Shown here: piece after piece, positions 51,983 through 62,506 of the stretch
How the letters are laid out: every line of letters begins with the position of its first letter
Numbering within the stretch: position 1 is the first letter of the stretch
Made by a program: the position numbers and the translations under genes
From: Amycolatopsis sp. GM8
GTDB taxonomy: Bacteria > Actinomycetota > Actinomycetes > Mycobacteriales > Pseudonocardiaceae
DNA: 64,000 nucleotides
Direction of reading: 5' to 3'
Assembly: GCF_021653975.1 (NCBI RefSeq)
Contig: NZ_JAJKFK010000002.1
Location: forward strand, 1,054,001-1,118,000
The notes under the pieces: generated by a model
Databases searched by the model: none
The model's input: only the letters and a program-made list of their open reading frames with translations
What the model was told of the DNA's origin: nothing

Positions 51983-52366
51983 ATGGCCGAGCACGCCGAG
52001 AGCAGTGACACCGAGGTCACCGACAAGCAGTCACGGACCAAGCGTGGCGCCGAGGTGGACTGGCGCCGGGTCAAGGACCAGACCGTCGGGCTGGTCGCGG
52101 GCATCGTCCGCTGGGTCGGGCTGATCTTCGCGATCATCCTCGTCCTGCACGTGATCTTCACGATCGGCTCCGCGAACCCGGACAACGGCATCGTGTCGTG
52201 GATCCGCGGCTGGGCGGACACCCTGTCGATCGGCTTCAAGGACCTGTTCGAGCCGAGCGACGAGAAGCTGCGCGTCCTGGTGAACTACGGCATCGCCGCG
52301 CTGTTCTGGCTGATCGTCCCGGGTATCGCCGCGCGCCTCATCCGCCGGCTCGGCGGCGCGGCCTAG
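51983..52366 (+). CDS. Small integral membrane protein (127 aa)
   Basis: It has a charged N-terminus (about 35 residues), then two transmembrane helices (about 38-60, GLVAGIVRWVGLIFAIILVL, and about 95-117, VNYGIAALFWLIVPGIAARL) flanking a short extracytoplasmic region with NPDNGIVSWIRGWAD. I recall similar conserved membrane proteins near leuA or ask in Pseudonocardiaceae, but no function is known. It overlaps the convergent sigma factor gene by 4 bp. Confidence 0.7.
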   Translation: MAEHAESSDTEVTDKQSRTKRGAEVDWRRVKDQTVGLVAGIVRWVGLIFAIILVLHVIFTIGSANPDNGIVSWIRGWADTLSIGFKDLFEPSDEKLRVLVNYGIAALFWLIVPGIAARLIRRLGGAA

Positions 52367-53181
52367 AGCACGCTGATCGAAAGACCGCGGATCCGGCCGG
52401 GACCCGCGACGACCTCGTACTCGGTGATCCGCTCGCCGGAGATCGTGAACAGCAGCGCGATCGTCACGCGCCCGCGCGGTGCGACGACGGCGCCCGGCCG
52501 CCCGTCGATCAGTGCGGGCTCGGCGTAGCGGGCGCGTTCCCGGGAAAGCAGCTTGGCCTCCTCGGCGACGTTCCGCGCCCCGCGCAGTACCGGCGGTGCG
52601 ACGTCGGCCCGGCGCACGACGTCCGGCGCGAGGACCGTCAGCAGGCCCGGCACATCACCCTCGCGGACGGCCTCGAGAAATGTGGTGATCACGCGGCGAT
52701 GCCTTGCCAGATCAGCGGAAGGCGTCGCACCGCGCACCTTCCGCCGCGCCCGCCCGGCGAGTTTCTTCGTCGCCTCCGGCGACCGGTCGAGTACCGGCGC
52801 GATCTCCGCGAACGGCACGGCGAGCACGTCGTGCAGCACGAACGCGATCCGCTCGGCCGGCGCCAGCGTCTCCAGCACGACCAGCAAGGCGCGGCCGACC
52901 GCGTCCGCGAGCACCACCTCCTGTTCGGGATCGGCACCGGACACCGGCATGTCTTCGAGCGGTTGCTCGCGCCGGGAACCCCGTGCCCGCAACAGATCCA
53001 GGCAGATCCGGGCCGTCACCGTGGTCAGCCAGCCACCGAGATTCCCGACGTCGCGGGTGTCCGCGCGGTGGTAGCGCAGCCAGGCCTCCTGCACCGCGTC
53101 GTCCGCTTCGGACAGTGAGCCGAGCATCCGGTACGCGACGCCGCGCAGCCGCTCGCGGTGCGTCTCGAATTCGTCAGCCAT
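52363..53181 (-). CDS. ECF sigma factor of the SigJ/ECF41 type
   Basis: 272 aa. Region 2 is FETHRERLRGVAYRMLGSLS with EADDAVQEAWLRYH; region 4 is LAPAERIAFVLHDVLAVPFA with RSPEATKKLAGRARRKV. A C-terminal SnoaL-like domain of about 100 aa (FLEAVREGDVPGLLTVLAPD, VTIALLFTISGERI) replaces a separate anti-sigma factor, as in the ECF41 group. ATG 53181 is chosen because GGAGGGG precedes it; two upstream in-frame ATGs lack this. ECF41 sigmas are usually beside COE proteins (decarboxylase, oxidoreductase or epimerase). Here an FMN-dependent oxidoreductase diverges from it, fitting that pattern. Confidence 0.9.
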   Translation of the reverse strand: MADEFETHRERLRGVAYRMLGSLSEADDAVQEAWLRYHRADTRDVGNLGGWLTTVTARICLDLLRARGSRREQPLEDMPVSGADPEQEVVLADAVGRALLVVLETLAPAERIAFVLHDVLAVPFAEIAPVLDRSPEATKKLAGRARRKVRGATPSADLARHRRVITTFLEAVREGDVPGLLTVLAPDVVRRADVAPPVLRGARNVAEEAKLLSRERARYAEPALIDGRPGAVVAPRGRVTIALLFTISGERITEYEVVAGPGRIRGLSISVL

Positions 53182-53248
53182 GTGTCCCCTCCGCGCTTCG
53201 TGGTCCGTCATGGCACTGACGGATCGGATTCCGGGAAAGGGACACCAG

Positions 53249-53809
53249 ATGACTGTGTTGCGTGTGGATTCGAGCATCCGCTACGAGGGTTCGGTCAGCC
53301 GCGAGCTGACCGCGAAGCTCGCGGGTGACGACGCCGTGCATCGCGATCTCGCCGCGATGCGCGGGCTGGAAGAAGCGTGGCGGGAGGCGGTGCTCGGCGA
53401 GCCGGGCCCGCTGGTGGCCGAACTCGCCGACGAGGTCGCGGCGGCGGACGCGATCGTCGTCGGCGTGCCGGTCTACGACCTCGGGATCCCCGCCGTGGTG
53501 AAATCGTGGCTCGGCCTGGTGATCGCCGACCCGCGGTTCAACCCGCGGACCGCGCTGGGCAGCGCGCTCGCCGGGGTGCCGGTGACGCTCGTCGCGATGG
53601 CACTGCGGCGCGAAGCGCCTCGACCGGGGGCGGTGGTCGGGCGACGGGTGGGGGGGTGGTGGTACGGGCCCGGCAGCCCGGTCGAAGGGTGGAACCACGC
53701 GATTCCTTACCTGCGGCGGATGTTCGCGGACGTGTTCGGCGCCGATGTCACGCTGGAAGTCGTCGAAGGCACTGTTCAGAACGCGGCCCGGCCCCAGGCG
53801 CCGGTGTAG
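53249..53809 (+). CDS. FMN-dependent NADH-azoreductase/flavodoxin-like reductase
   Basis: 186 aa with a flavodoxin-like fold: start TVLRVDSSIRYEGSVSRELT (FMN phosphate loop), ADAIVVGVPVYDLGIPAVVK and WNHAIPYLRRMF. It is similar to AzoR-type reductases that use NAD(P)H to reduce quinones and azo compounds. ATG 53249 has GGGAAAGGG before it. It is divergent from the ECF41-like sigma gene (67 bp), so it is a likely direct target of that sigma factor. It overlaps the convergent nitroreductase by 34 bp. Confidence 0.85.
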   Translation: MTVLRVDSSIRYEGSVSRELTAKLAGDDAVHRDLAAMRGLEEAWREAVLGEPGPLVAELADEVAAADAIVVGVPVYDLGIPAVVKSWLGLVIADPRFNPRTALGSALAGVPVTLVAMALRREAPRPGAVVGRRVGGWWYGPGSPVEGWNHAIPYLRRMFADVFGADVTLEVVEGTVQNAARPQAPV

Positions 53810-54366
53810 GCGAACTCGGCGAGCGGCAGGCGGCGGCGGGGCGCGCGCTCACGCTGGACGTCGCGTTCCTCGCCGAGCACCTCGGGCTCGGCCTGCACTC
53901 CGACGGCGATCGCGACGCGAGGGACAGCGTCGTCCGGGACGGCGAACTCGCGGCGGGCCGCGTCCGGGTCGAAGCCCGCCATCTGGTGCGCGACCAGCCC
54001 CTCGGCGATCGCCTGCAACGCCAGGTTCTGCCCGGCCAGGCCGAGCCCGTACTCGGCGTACGGGATTTCGCCCTTTTCGTTGCGGGTGATCATGACCGCG
54101 ATCAGCAGCGCGCCCGCCCGGTGCGCCCACGACTGGTTGCGTTTCGTGAGCGTGCCGAGGATGCGGGTGAACGTGTCATCCCCGCGGCGGCCGACGAGAT
54201 AGCGGGCGGGCTGGGTGTTGCCGAACGACGGCGCCCAGCGGGCGGCTTCGAGCAGCGCCCGCAGCTGGTCCCAGCTGACTTCGCCGGTCTCGTCGAGCGC
54301 ACGCGGACTCCACCGCCGCGTGATCAGGTCCGCGAGGGGCACGCTGCTGTTCGCTGGTTTCCGCAT
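53776..54366 (-). CDS. Nitroreductase-family flavoprotein
   Basis: 196 aa of the FMN-dependent nitroreductase fold. ITRRWSPRALDETGEVSWDQ with LLEAARWAPSFGNTQPARYL is the typical start, and AEYGLGLAGQNLALQAIAEG is the FMN-binding helix region. It probably reduces nitro compounds or quinones. ATG 54366 was chosen with GGGGG ahead of it. It shares its 3' end with the azoreductase in opposite orientation, giving three adjacent redox-type genes with the sigma factor. Confidence 0.85.
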   Translation of the reverse strand: MRKPANSSVPLADLITRRWSPRALDETGEVSWDQLRALLEAARWAPSFGNTQPARYLVGRRGDDTFTRILGTLTKRNQSWAHRAGALLIAVMITRNEKGEIPYAEYGLGLAGQNLALQAIAEGLVAHQMAGFDPDAARREFAVPDDAVPRVAIAVGVQAEPEVLGEERDVQRERAPRRRLPLAEFAYTGAWGRAAF

Positions 54367-54380
54367 GGCCCCCGATGGTT

Positions 54381-54587
54381 TCACACGGTCCGCGCGCACC
54401 GGTGACACGTGGGATCGGGGTGCCACGCGTCCGCCTGCGCGCGCAGCTCACCCCGGATCCGCCGGCGAGATTTCGGCTGATCCCCGTCGTCATACCGCGC
54501 CGTACCGAACACGCGCATCTCCGTCCGGCGCTCTCCGCACACTGGGCACACCACGCGTCGAAACGTCCGGCGGGTCACCAAGTCCAT
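54381..54587 (-). CDS. Small zinc-ribbon protein (68 aa)
   Basis: A short gene with an excellent GGGGAGG ribosome site before its ATG. The product is basic with two CxxC knuckles: VVCPVCGERRTEMRV at the start and DPTCHRC at the end, a likely zinc ribbon of four cysteines. It may bind nucleic acid or be a structural metal domain; no homologue is recognised. It is 27 bp downstream of the mannosyltransferase and on the same strand, so the two may be cotranscribed. Confidence 0.6.
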   Translation of the reverse strand: MDLVTRRTFRRVVCPVCGERRTEMRVFGTARYDDGDQPKSRRRIRGELRAQADAWHPDPTCHRCARTV

Positions 54588-54613
54588 CGACCCTCCCCGG
54601 TACTGATTGTGCG

Positions 54614-55759
54614 TCAGATCGCGTAGTGCCACACGGTGAGCGCGTAGGCGCCGAACCACGCGCTCAGGACCGCGATACCGCACACGGTCAATACGGCCGT
54701 GCCAGGCCGCCGGTTCGACAGCCCGATCGCCACCGGCACGAGCAAGGTGAACGCCGGCAGCAGCAAGCGGGGTTTTGCGTGCATCAGCCCGCTGGAACCC
54801 AGGCACAGAACCAAGACCGCGGCGGCGTAGACCACGAGCGGCCATTCGATCCGCCGCGCCAGCGCGACCGCCAGCAGCACCAGCGCACCGATGATGACCC
54901 CGGCGGTCAGCACGGTCATCCCGGTCGGCGAAACGACGGCCGAGCGCAGAAAGTTCCACGTGGCGAGCCCGCCGTCGAACTTCGTCAGCCAGCCCTGCCA
55001 CTCCAGGTCGGGCCACGTCCGCAGCTGATCGGCCAGCCCGGCGTCCGGTCGTACCCGCAGTCCCGTCCACCACAGGTACCCGGCCAGCCCCACGGGCGCG
55101 AGCAGGAGCGCGGCGGCTGGGCGCGCGGTGCCACGGCGCAGCAGGCAGACGAGCGCGGCGAGTCCGACGGCGAGCGCGAGCGCCAGCGCCGTCGAGCGGA
55201 CGAGCCCCGCGCACGCACAGCAAACGCCCGCCAGCAGCCACCGTTCCTCGAGCACACCCACCAGTGCCCACACCGCGAGCGCGCAGAACAACGCCTCGGT
55301 GTAAGCCATCGACAGCACGACACCCATCGGCGCCGCCGCGAACAGCGCCACCAGCAGGTAACCCGCGCGCGGCGAACCACCGCGCACGATCCGGCCCAGC
55401 CGGGCGAGCCCATAAGCCGCGACGACACCGGAAATCGCGGAGACGAGCAGGCTCGCCGGCACCAGGCCGATACCGAGCCAAGCCGACAGCCCCTGGGTCA
55501 GCAGCGGATAGCCGGCGAAGAACGCACGCGGGGTGAACGGGTTCAGGTGGCCCTGCGCGTCGAGCACCGGGCCGAGGTCGTAACCGTGCGCGGCGATCTT
55601 GAGGTACCACAAGCCATCCCAGGCGGTCAGCCGATCTAGCAGACCATGCGGGCTCGAAATGGCGAGGACAATCACACCGAAACCACGAAAGGCCAGGTAG
55701 ATCGCCGCGGGAACGAGCGGCAGCCATCTCTTTCCGCGCTCCGCCAGGCCGGACGGCAT
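54614..55759 (-). CDS. PIG-V-like mannosyltransferase (GT-C membrane protein)
   Basis: 381 aa from ATG 55759, with about nine transmembrane helices. The extracytoplasmic signature AWDGLWYLKIAAHGYD, with its catalytic-type Asp, followed by FFAGYPLLTQGLSAWLG, matches the PIG-V/GT76 polyprenyl-phosphate-mannose-dependent transferases. It probably glycosylates wall lipids or proteins outside the membrane. Longer starts are possible (GTG 55798). It faces away from ask and is followed by the zinc-ribbon gene on the same strand. Confidence 0.78.
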   Translation of the reverse strand: MPSGLAERGKRWLPLVPAAIYLAFRGFGVIVLAISSPHGLLDRLTAWDGLWYLKIAAHGYDLGPVLDAQGHLNPFTPRAFFAGYPLLTQGLSAWLGIGLVPASLLVSAISGVVAAYGLARLGRIVRGGSPRAGYLLVALFAAAPMGVVLSMAYTEALFCALAVWALVGVLEERWLLAGVCCACAGLVRSTALALALAVGLAALVCLLRRGTARPAAALLLAPVGLAGYLWWTGLRVRPDAGLADQLRTWPDLEWQGWLTKFDGGLATWNFLRSAVVSPTGMTVLTAGVIIGALVLLAVALARRIEWPLVVYAAAVLVLCLGSSGLMHAKPRLLLPAFTLLVPVAIGLSNRRPGTAVLTVCGIAVLSAWFGAYALTVWHYAI

Positions 55760-55925
55760 GACGAATCGCGGAAAAACCGCTCGTTCAATTGTCAGCACGA
55801 CGGAAATTTTCTCACGCGGGCGACTACAGCCTGTGATAGGAGTGGTCGGGGCCACATAAGCACATGGCCCGGCCGGTCAGCCCCGGTAGGCTTCACGAAA
55901 AGCGCACCTAGGAGGTCCGATAACA

Positions 55926-58219
<2,294 letters not shown>

Positions 58220-58317
58220 CTTTTCACTCTTTCGTGCGGCGGCAGGCTCCCGAAGATCGACTGCCCGCGCTTCTAGTGTGGGCGCAGTCTTTCAGCGGGT
58301 AAGTCGGGGAGCTGCCG

Positions 58318-60657
58318 GTGAGGCACGTAATCGTGGTGGTGGTTGCGCTGCTCATGGTGAGCGGCGTACCCATCCCGGCGATCGCCGACAGCGCGGACGG
58401 GCCGTTGACGGTGCGGGTCGTGCGGCCCGACCAGAACAACGCCGGCGTCGCCGGAATTCTCGTGGTCGCCACGGATCCCTCCGGTGCCAGCGCGAGCGGC
58501 ACCACCGGCCCCGACGGTTCGGTGGTGATCCCGACGAGCGCGCTGTCCGGTGGCCGGTACCGGGTCGACGCGTCGATCCCGCCCACGATGAACGGGGTGA
58601 AACCCGCGGCGCAGGCGCCCGGTCTGGCCGGGTTGACCGACTTCGCCGACGTGTCCGGTGGCAAGCCGGTTAACCTGACGATGGCGGTCGGCGATGGCAC
58701 GGGTGACGTGCAGCTCGGCGACCGGGTGTGGTTCGACACCGACGGCGACGGTGTGCAGGACGGTGACGAGCCCGCGCTGCCCGGCGTCCGGGTGCAGCTG
58801 CTGGCCTGCGACGGGACCGGCGCGCCGCTGGCGGAGAAGACGACCGACGCGAACGGGCGTTACCTGTTCGGCCCGGCGGACGGTCTGCGGCCGAACACCT
58901 GCTACACGGTCAAGTTCGACTACTCCCATGTGGACACTTCGGGTCTGCCGGGCGCGCCGCCCGTCGAGGGTCTGCGGTGGACCGTACCGCTGGCGAGCGT
59001 GCTGCCGGACGCCGATTCCAGTGTGGACCCGGCCACCGGCACGGTCCGGGTGACGATCGGCCCGCCGGGTTCGGTCGACGACACCGTGGACGCCGGTCTG
59101 GTCGGCGGGCTGAACGAGCTCGGCGACCTGGTGTGGGCCGACGTGAACCGCAACGGCCTGCAGGATCCGGGCGAGCCCGGGGTCGCCGGCGTGCCGGTGT
59201 CGCTGCAGAACGGCGACGGCGCCCTCGTCGCCGCGACCACCACCGGCCCGCACGGGCAGTACGCGTTCTCGCATCTGCCGGACGGCACGTACAAGGTCTG
59301 TTTCGACGTGACGAAGCTGCCCGCGCAATACGCCGACTACCAGCTGACCAAGCCCAGGGCGGGCAATCCCGGCCAGGACTCGGCGCCCGATCCGGCCGGC
59401 GGTTGCACCGCGCCGGTCGAGCTGAAGGCCGGGCATGAGCAGGACCGGACGCTCGACGCGGGGCTGGCGCCGCCGGTGAATCGCATCGCCGCGCGGGTCT
59501 GGTCGGACCTGAACGGCGACGGCGTGCCGGACGCGAACGAGCCGGGTATCGCGGGCGTCCCGGTGAAGCTGCGCGGCGACGACGGCAGCCAGCTGGCGCT
59601 GACCACCACCGGGCCGGACGGTGCGTACGCCTTCGACGATGTGCCCGACGGCTCGTACCAGGTGTGCTTCGACCTGGGCAATCTTCCGGACGCGGTCGCC
59701 GACTTCACGCCCGCGAAGTACCTCAACTCGTCGATGGCGAACCCCGCGACCGGCTGCACCCGCGCGGTGACCGTCGGCCTCGGGAAGCGCGAGGACACCA
59801 CGCTGAGCACGGGGCTCGCCGCGCCGCCCAATGAGATCGGTGACCGGGTGTGGTTCGACAGCAACCGCAACGGGTTGCAGGATCCGGTGGAAGCGGGGAT
59901 CGCCGGGGTGCCGGTCCGGCTGGTGCAGGACAGCCGCGACGTGGCGACCACCAGGACCGGCGCGGACGGGGTGTACTCGTTCAAGGGGATTCCCGACGGT
60001 GCGTACCAGGTTTGCTTCGACCCCAAGGGTTTTCCACCCGCCTATGCCGGTGGGCAGTGGTCCAAGCCGCATGCCGGGGACCTGACCAAGGACTCCGACG
60101 TCGACCTCGGCACGTCGTGCACGCCCACGGTCAGCGTCGGCCCCGGGCATCGCGACGAGTCCACTTTGGATGCTGGCGTGGTCGCCGCGCGCAACCGGGT
60201 CGGCGATGTCGTGTGGTTCGACCGCAACGGCAATGGCGTGCGGGACCCGGACGAGCCGGGTGCGGCGGGCCTGACTGTCACGATGAAGGACGCGACGGGG
60301 CGCGTCGTGGCCACCACCCGCACCGGCGCGGACGGCGGGTACCTGCTGGACGACCTGCCCGACGGCTCGTACCAGGTGTGCCTCGATCTCGGGCGGCTGG
60401 CGCCGGAGTTCACGACCTACCGCGTGCCGGGTGGGGACAACGGGTGTACGCCGCCGATCACCGTCGGGCCGAAGCCGCGTGAGGACCTGACGGTGAAAAT
60501 CGGCCTGGTCGCCGCTGCCCCGGCGGTCGCTCCCGCGGCGGAGAAGTCGGATACCGGCGGCTGGAACTTCCCGGTCGGCTGGATCCTGTTCACGGCGGCG
60601 GTCGTGGTGGCCGGCGGCGTGTTCACGTTGCGCTGGTGGAAGACCGTGGAGCGGTGA
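58318..60657 (+). CDS. Cell-surface protein with five SdrD_B (Cna B-like) repeats
   Basis: 779 aa. N-terminal signal peptide (MRHVIVVVVALLMVSGVPIP) with cleavage near residue 23, an N-terminal Ig-like region, then five SdrD_B repeats of about 110 aa. Each repeat contains a calcium-type loop (for example FDTDGDGVQDGDEP, ADVNRNGLQDPGEP, SDLNGDGVPDANEP) and a CFD/CLD strand. A C-terminal helix (about 745-768) with a short basic tail anchors it to the membrane. No LPXTG sorting signal is seen. It is 98 bp after asd. A role in adhesion or wall organisation is likely, as is calcium dependence. The repeats may recombine. Confidence 0.87.
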   Translation: MRHVIVVVVALLMVSGVPIPAIADSADGPLTVRVVRPDQNNAGVAGILVVATDPSGASASGTTGPDGSVVIPTSALSGGRYRVDASIPPTMNGVKPAAQAPGLAGLTDFADVSGGKPVNLTMAVGDGTGDVQLGDRVWFDTDGDGVQDGDEPALPGVRVQLLACDGTGAPLAEKTTDANGRYLFGPADGLRPNTCYTVKFDYSHVDTSGLPGAPPVEGLRWTVPLASVLPDADSSVDPATGTVRVTIGPPGSVDDTVDAGLVGGLNELGDLVWADVNRNGLQDPGEPGVAGVPVSLQNGDGALVAATTTGPHGQYAFSHLPDGTYKVCFDVTKLPAQYADYQLTKPRAGNPGQDSAPDPAGGCTAPVELKAGHEQDRTLDAGLAPPVNRIAARVWSDLNGDGVPDANEPGIAGVPVKLRGDDGSQLALTTTGPDGAYAFDDVPDGSYQVCFDLGNLPDAVADFTPAKYLNSSMANPATGCTRAVTVGLGKREDTTLSTGLAAPPNEIGDRVWFDSNRNGLQDPVEAGIAGVPVRLVQDSRDVATTRTGADGVYSFKGIPDGAYQVCFDPKGFPPAYAGGQWSKPHAGDLTKDSDVDLGTSCTPTVSVGPGHRDESTLDAGVVAARNRVGDVVWFDRNGNGVRDPDEPGAAGLTVTMKDATGRVVATTRTGADGGYLLDDLPDGSYQVCLDLGRLAPEFTTYRVPGGDNGCTPPITVGPKPREDLTVKIGLVAAAPAVAPAAEKSDTGGWNFPVGWILFTAAVVVAGGVFTLRWWKTVER

Positions 60658-60660
60658 GGC

Positions 60661-61011
60661 TCAGAAGCATGCCGCCCGCAAGGATCCGAGGTTGTCGGCG
60701 TTCCGCTGTACCCAGTCGTTGACGTCGCTCAACCCCGCGGCCCGGCGCTGCTCCAAGGCCACATACGAGTCGGCGATCGTGACCAGGTTCTGCTTCAGGT
60801 CCTGGTCCGAGGCCTGGTTCGCGAGTTCCCGCAGGCGGTTGGCCTTGTCCTGTGCCTGCGCGGCGAGCTCGCTCGGGTCCAGGTTCGGGTTGAGGTTGGT
60901 CAGGCCCAGCGCCTCGGCGCACACGCTCGCCTTGTCCGACGCCGAGCTGACCTGGTCGCAGGCGGTGAGCATGAGCGTCGCGGCGACGATGGCGGCGAGG
61001 GCAGGTTTCAT
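60661..61011 (-). CDS. Small lipoprotein (116 aa)
   Basis: MKPALAAIVAATLMLTACDQ is a lipoprotein signal with Cys18 in LTAC. The mature part is mainly helical (SELAAQAQDKANRLRELANQ and VTIADSYVALEQRRAAGL). It has no recognised domain. Its ATG overlaps (ATGA) the stop of an open frame on the same strand that looks like the remains of a P-loop gene, so it was probably the downstream gene of an operon. It ends 3 bp from the SdrD_B gene in convergent orientation. Confidence 0.75.
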   Translation of the reverse strand: MKPALAAIVAATLMLTACDQVSSASDKASVCAEALGLTNLNPNLDPSELAAQAQDKANRLRELANQASDQDLKQNLVTIADSYVALEQRRAAGLSDVNDWVQRNADNLGSLRAACF

Positions 61012-61212
61012 GTGCTGAAGGTATCGGTGCCGGGTTTGTGCGGCGGGGATTTGGGGGTGACGGGTTCTCGGCGGTGCGGGGTGGTCATCGTGCCGCCGGT
61101 CGCCGGGTCGTGGACGACGACCGGGCCCGCGCGTGAGAAAGCGCGCGTGCCCGCCGGAACCCGAACCCGGCAGGCCGGCGATCACGACGAGTGACCGGGG
61201 CTCGCCCGTCAT
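61008..61212 (-). pseudogene. Possible P-loop ATPase/kinase remnant upstream of the lipoprotein
   Basis: From ATG 61212 the frame reads MTGEPRSLVVIAGLPGSG, the start of a Walker A motif, but the expected GKT/S is missing. In the next frame a codon-biased stretch VVVHDPATGGTMTTP... runs to a TGA that overlaps the lipoprotein ATG. The best explanation is a small P-loop protein with a deletion and frameshift. The Walker fragment might be coincidental, so confidence is limited. Confidence 0.4.
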
Positions 61213-61256
61213 CCGCAGCATGTTCGGCCAACGAATGGCACACCGCCCGGCGTTAC

Positions 61257-62432
61257 TCACTTAACAGACGAAACAGACACCCTCCGCCCGACCTGCAGGA
61301 GCAAGCCGGTCGAAGCGATCGCGAGCCCGCCGAGGCCCGCCGCGGCGAAACCCGCCGCCGCCGACGAGTGGTCCATGGTGAAGCCGACGACGGGGCTGCC
61401 GAGTGCCGCGCCGAGCCGGCTCGCCGAGTCCAGCAGGCCCATCGCCTCGCCCCGCACCCGCGCCGGTGCCACCCGGCTGACCACCTCGGCCGTCGATGCG
61501 AGCGTCGGCGCGCACGCCAGGTTCGCCGGGAACAGTGCGAGCGCCAGCAGCCACCACGGGTGCGCGAACAAACCCGCGGGAATCGTCAGCAGGCACAACA
61601 ACACGAGCAACACCGGCAGCGACAGCGACCGCTGCACGCCGCCGTGCGCGAGCCCGCCGATGATCGACGCCACGCACAGGCCGATGATCACGACCCCGGC
61701 CCAGCCGGCCTCACCGGTCTCCCGCAGCGCGGCGAGCACCGCGATTTCCGTCCCCGCCAAGCAGAACACCGCACCCGTGGCGATCACGAGCGTCGCGACC
61801 AGCCGTCGCGTCAGCCAGTCCCGCGGTTTCGGCCGCGGCCCTTCGACGACATCCTGCTCGTGCCGGACCGGCGGGTTGAACCACCACAACGCGACGCTCA
61901 CCGCAGCGAACCACACGCCGATCCCGACGAGCGCCACCGAGGCGGAAACCTGGGTCGCGACGGCGACACCCGCCGCCGGGCCGACCATGAACGACGCCTC
62001 GAGCGAGATCGAGTCCAGCGAGTACGCCGACCGCCGCAGCTCGGTGGGCGTCAGCGCGGTCAGCACCTGCCGCGAGATCGAGCTGACCGGCACCACGAGC
62101 ATGCCCGCGACCAGCGCGACGCACACCAGCACCGGATACGGCAGCCGCGGCGTGCTCACCCAGTACGCCGTCGACACGACACCGCACACCAGCACGACCG
62201 GCCGCAGCCCGCACCGGTCGATCATCCGGCCGACCAGCGGCGAGCCGACCGCGCTGCCCACCGTGGTCATCGTGCCGACCAGTCCGGCCTCGCCGTAGCC
62301 GCGGCCCAGGTCGGCGACCACGTGCAGGGTCAGCGTGTAGCCCATCGCCGCGATCGGCACGCGGGCGAACAGCATCAGCAGGATCGTCGCGGGTACACCG
62401 GGCAGCCCCAGAACACGCCGGTAGGACAGCAC
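61257..62432 (-). CDS. MFS transporter (12 TM, YfcJ/CynX-like exporter)
   Basis: A 391-aa protein with 12 predicted transmembrane segments. MFS landmarks are LPGVPATILLMLFARVPIAA, the cytosolic loop GRMIDRCGLRPVVLVCG and the second-half equivalent ARVRGEAMGLLDSASRLGAA. It probably exports a small molecule. GTG start. It is divergent from a DHA2 pump with a palindromic site in the 74-bp gap, so both pumps may share a regulator. Confidence 0.87.
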   Translation of the reverse strand: MLSYRRVLGLPGVPATILLMLFARVPIAAMGYTLTLHVVADLGRGYGEAGLVGTMTTVGSAVGSPLVGRMIDRCGLRPVVLVCGVVSTAYWVSTPRLPYPVLVCVALVAGMLVVPVSSISRQVLTALTPTELRRSAYSLDSISLEASFMVGPAAGVAVATQVSASVALVGIGVWFAAVSVALWWFNPPVRHEQDVVEGPRPKPRDWLTRRLVATLVIATGAVFCLAGTEIAVLAALRETGEAGWAGVVIIGLCVASIIGGLAHGGVQRSLSLPVLLVLLCLLTIPAGLFAHPWWLLALALFPANLACAPTLASTAEVVSRVAPARVRGEAMGLLDSASRLGAALGSPVVGFTMDHSSAAAGFAAAGLGGLAIASTGLLLQVGRRVSVSSVK

Positions 62433-62463
62433 GCGTCAAGTCTGGCACTTCGAGCAAATTGAT

Positions 62464-62487
62464 AGTAGCTTTCAAAAGAAAGTAGCT
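62464..62487. promoter_or_regulatory. Operator-like repeat between the two divergent pumps
   Basis: CTTTC-AAAA-GAAAG (62469-62482) is a perfect dyad flanked by the direct repeat AGTAGCT (62464-62470 and 62481-62487). The AT-rich centre and position between divergent promoters suit a dimeric repressor such as TetR or MarR. Confidence 0.6.
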
Positions 62488-62506
62488 GCCAGATTTGAGG
62501 TGAGAG

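Noticed and set aside
59100-60480. DNA repeats at about 340-bp spacing as a mobile or satellite array
   Set aside because: They follow exactly the SdrD_B protein repeats and are explained by the coding sequence.
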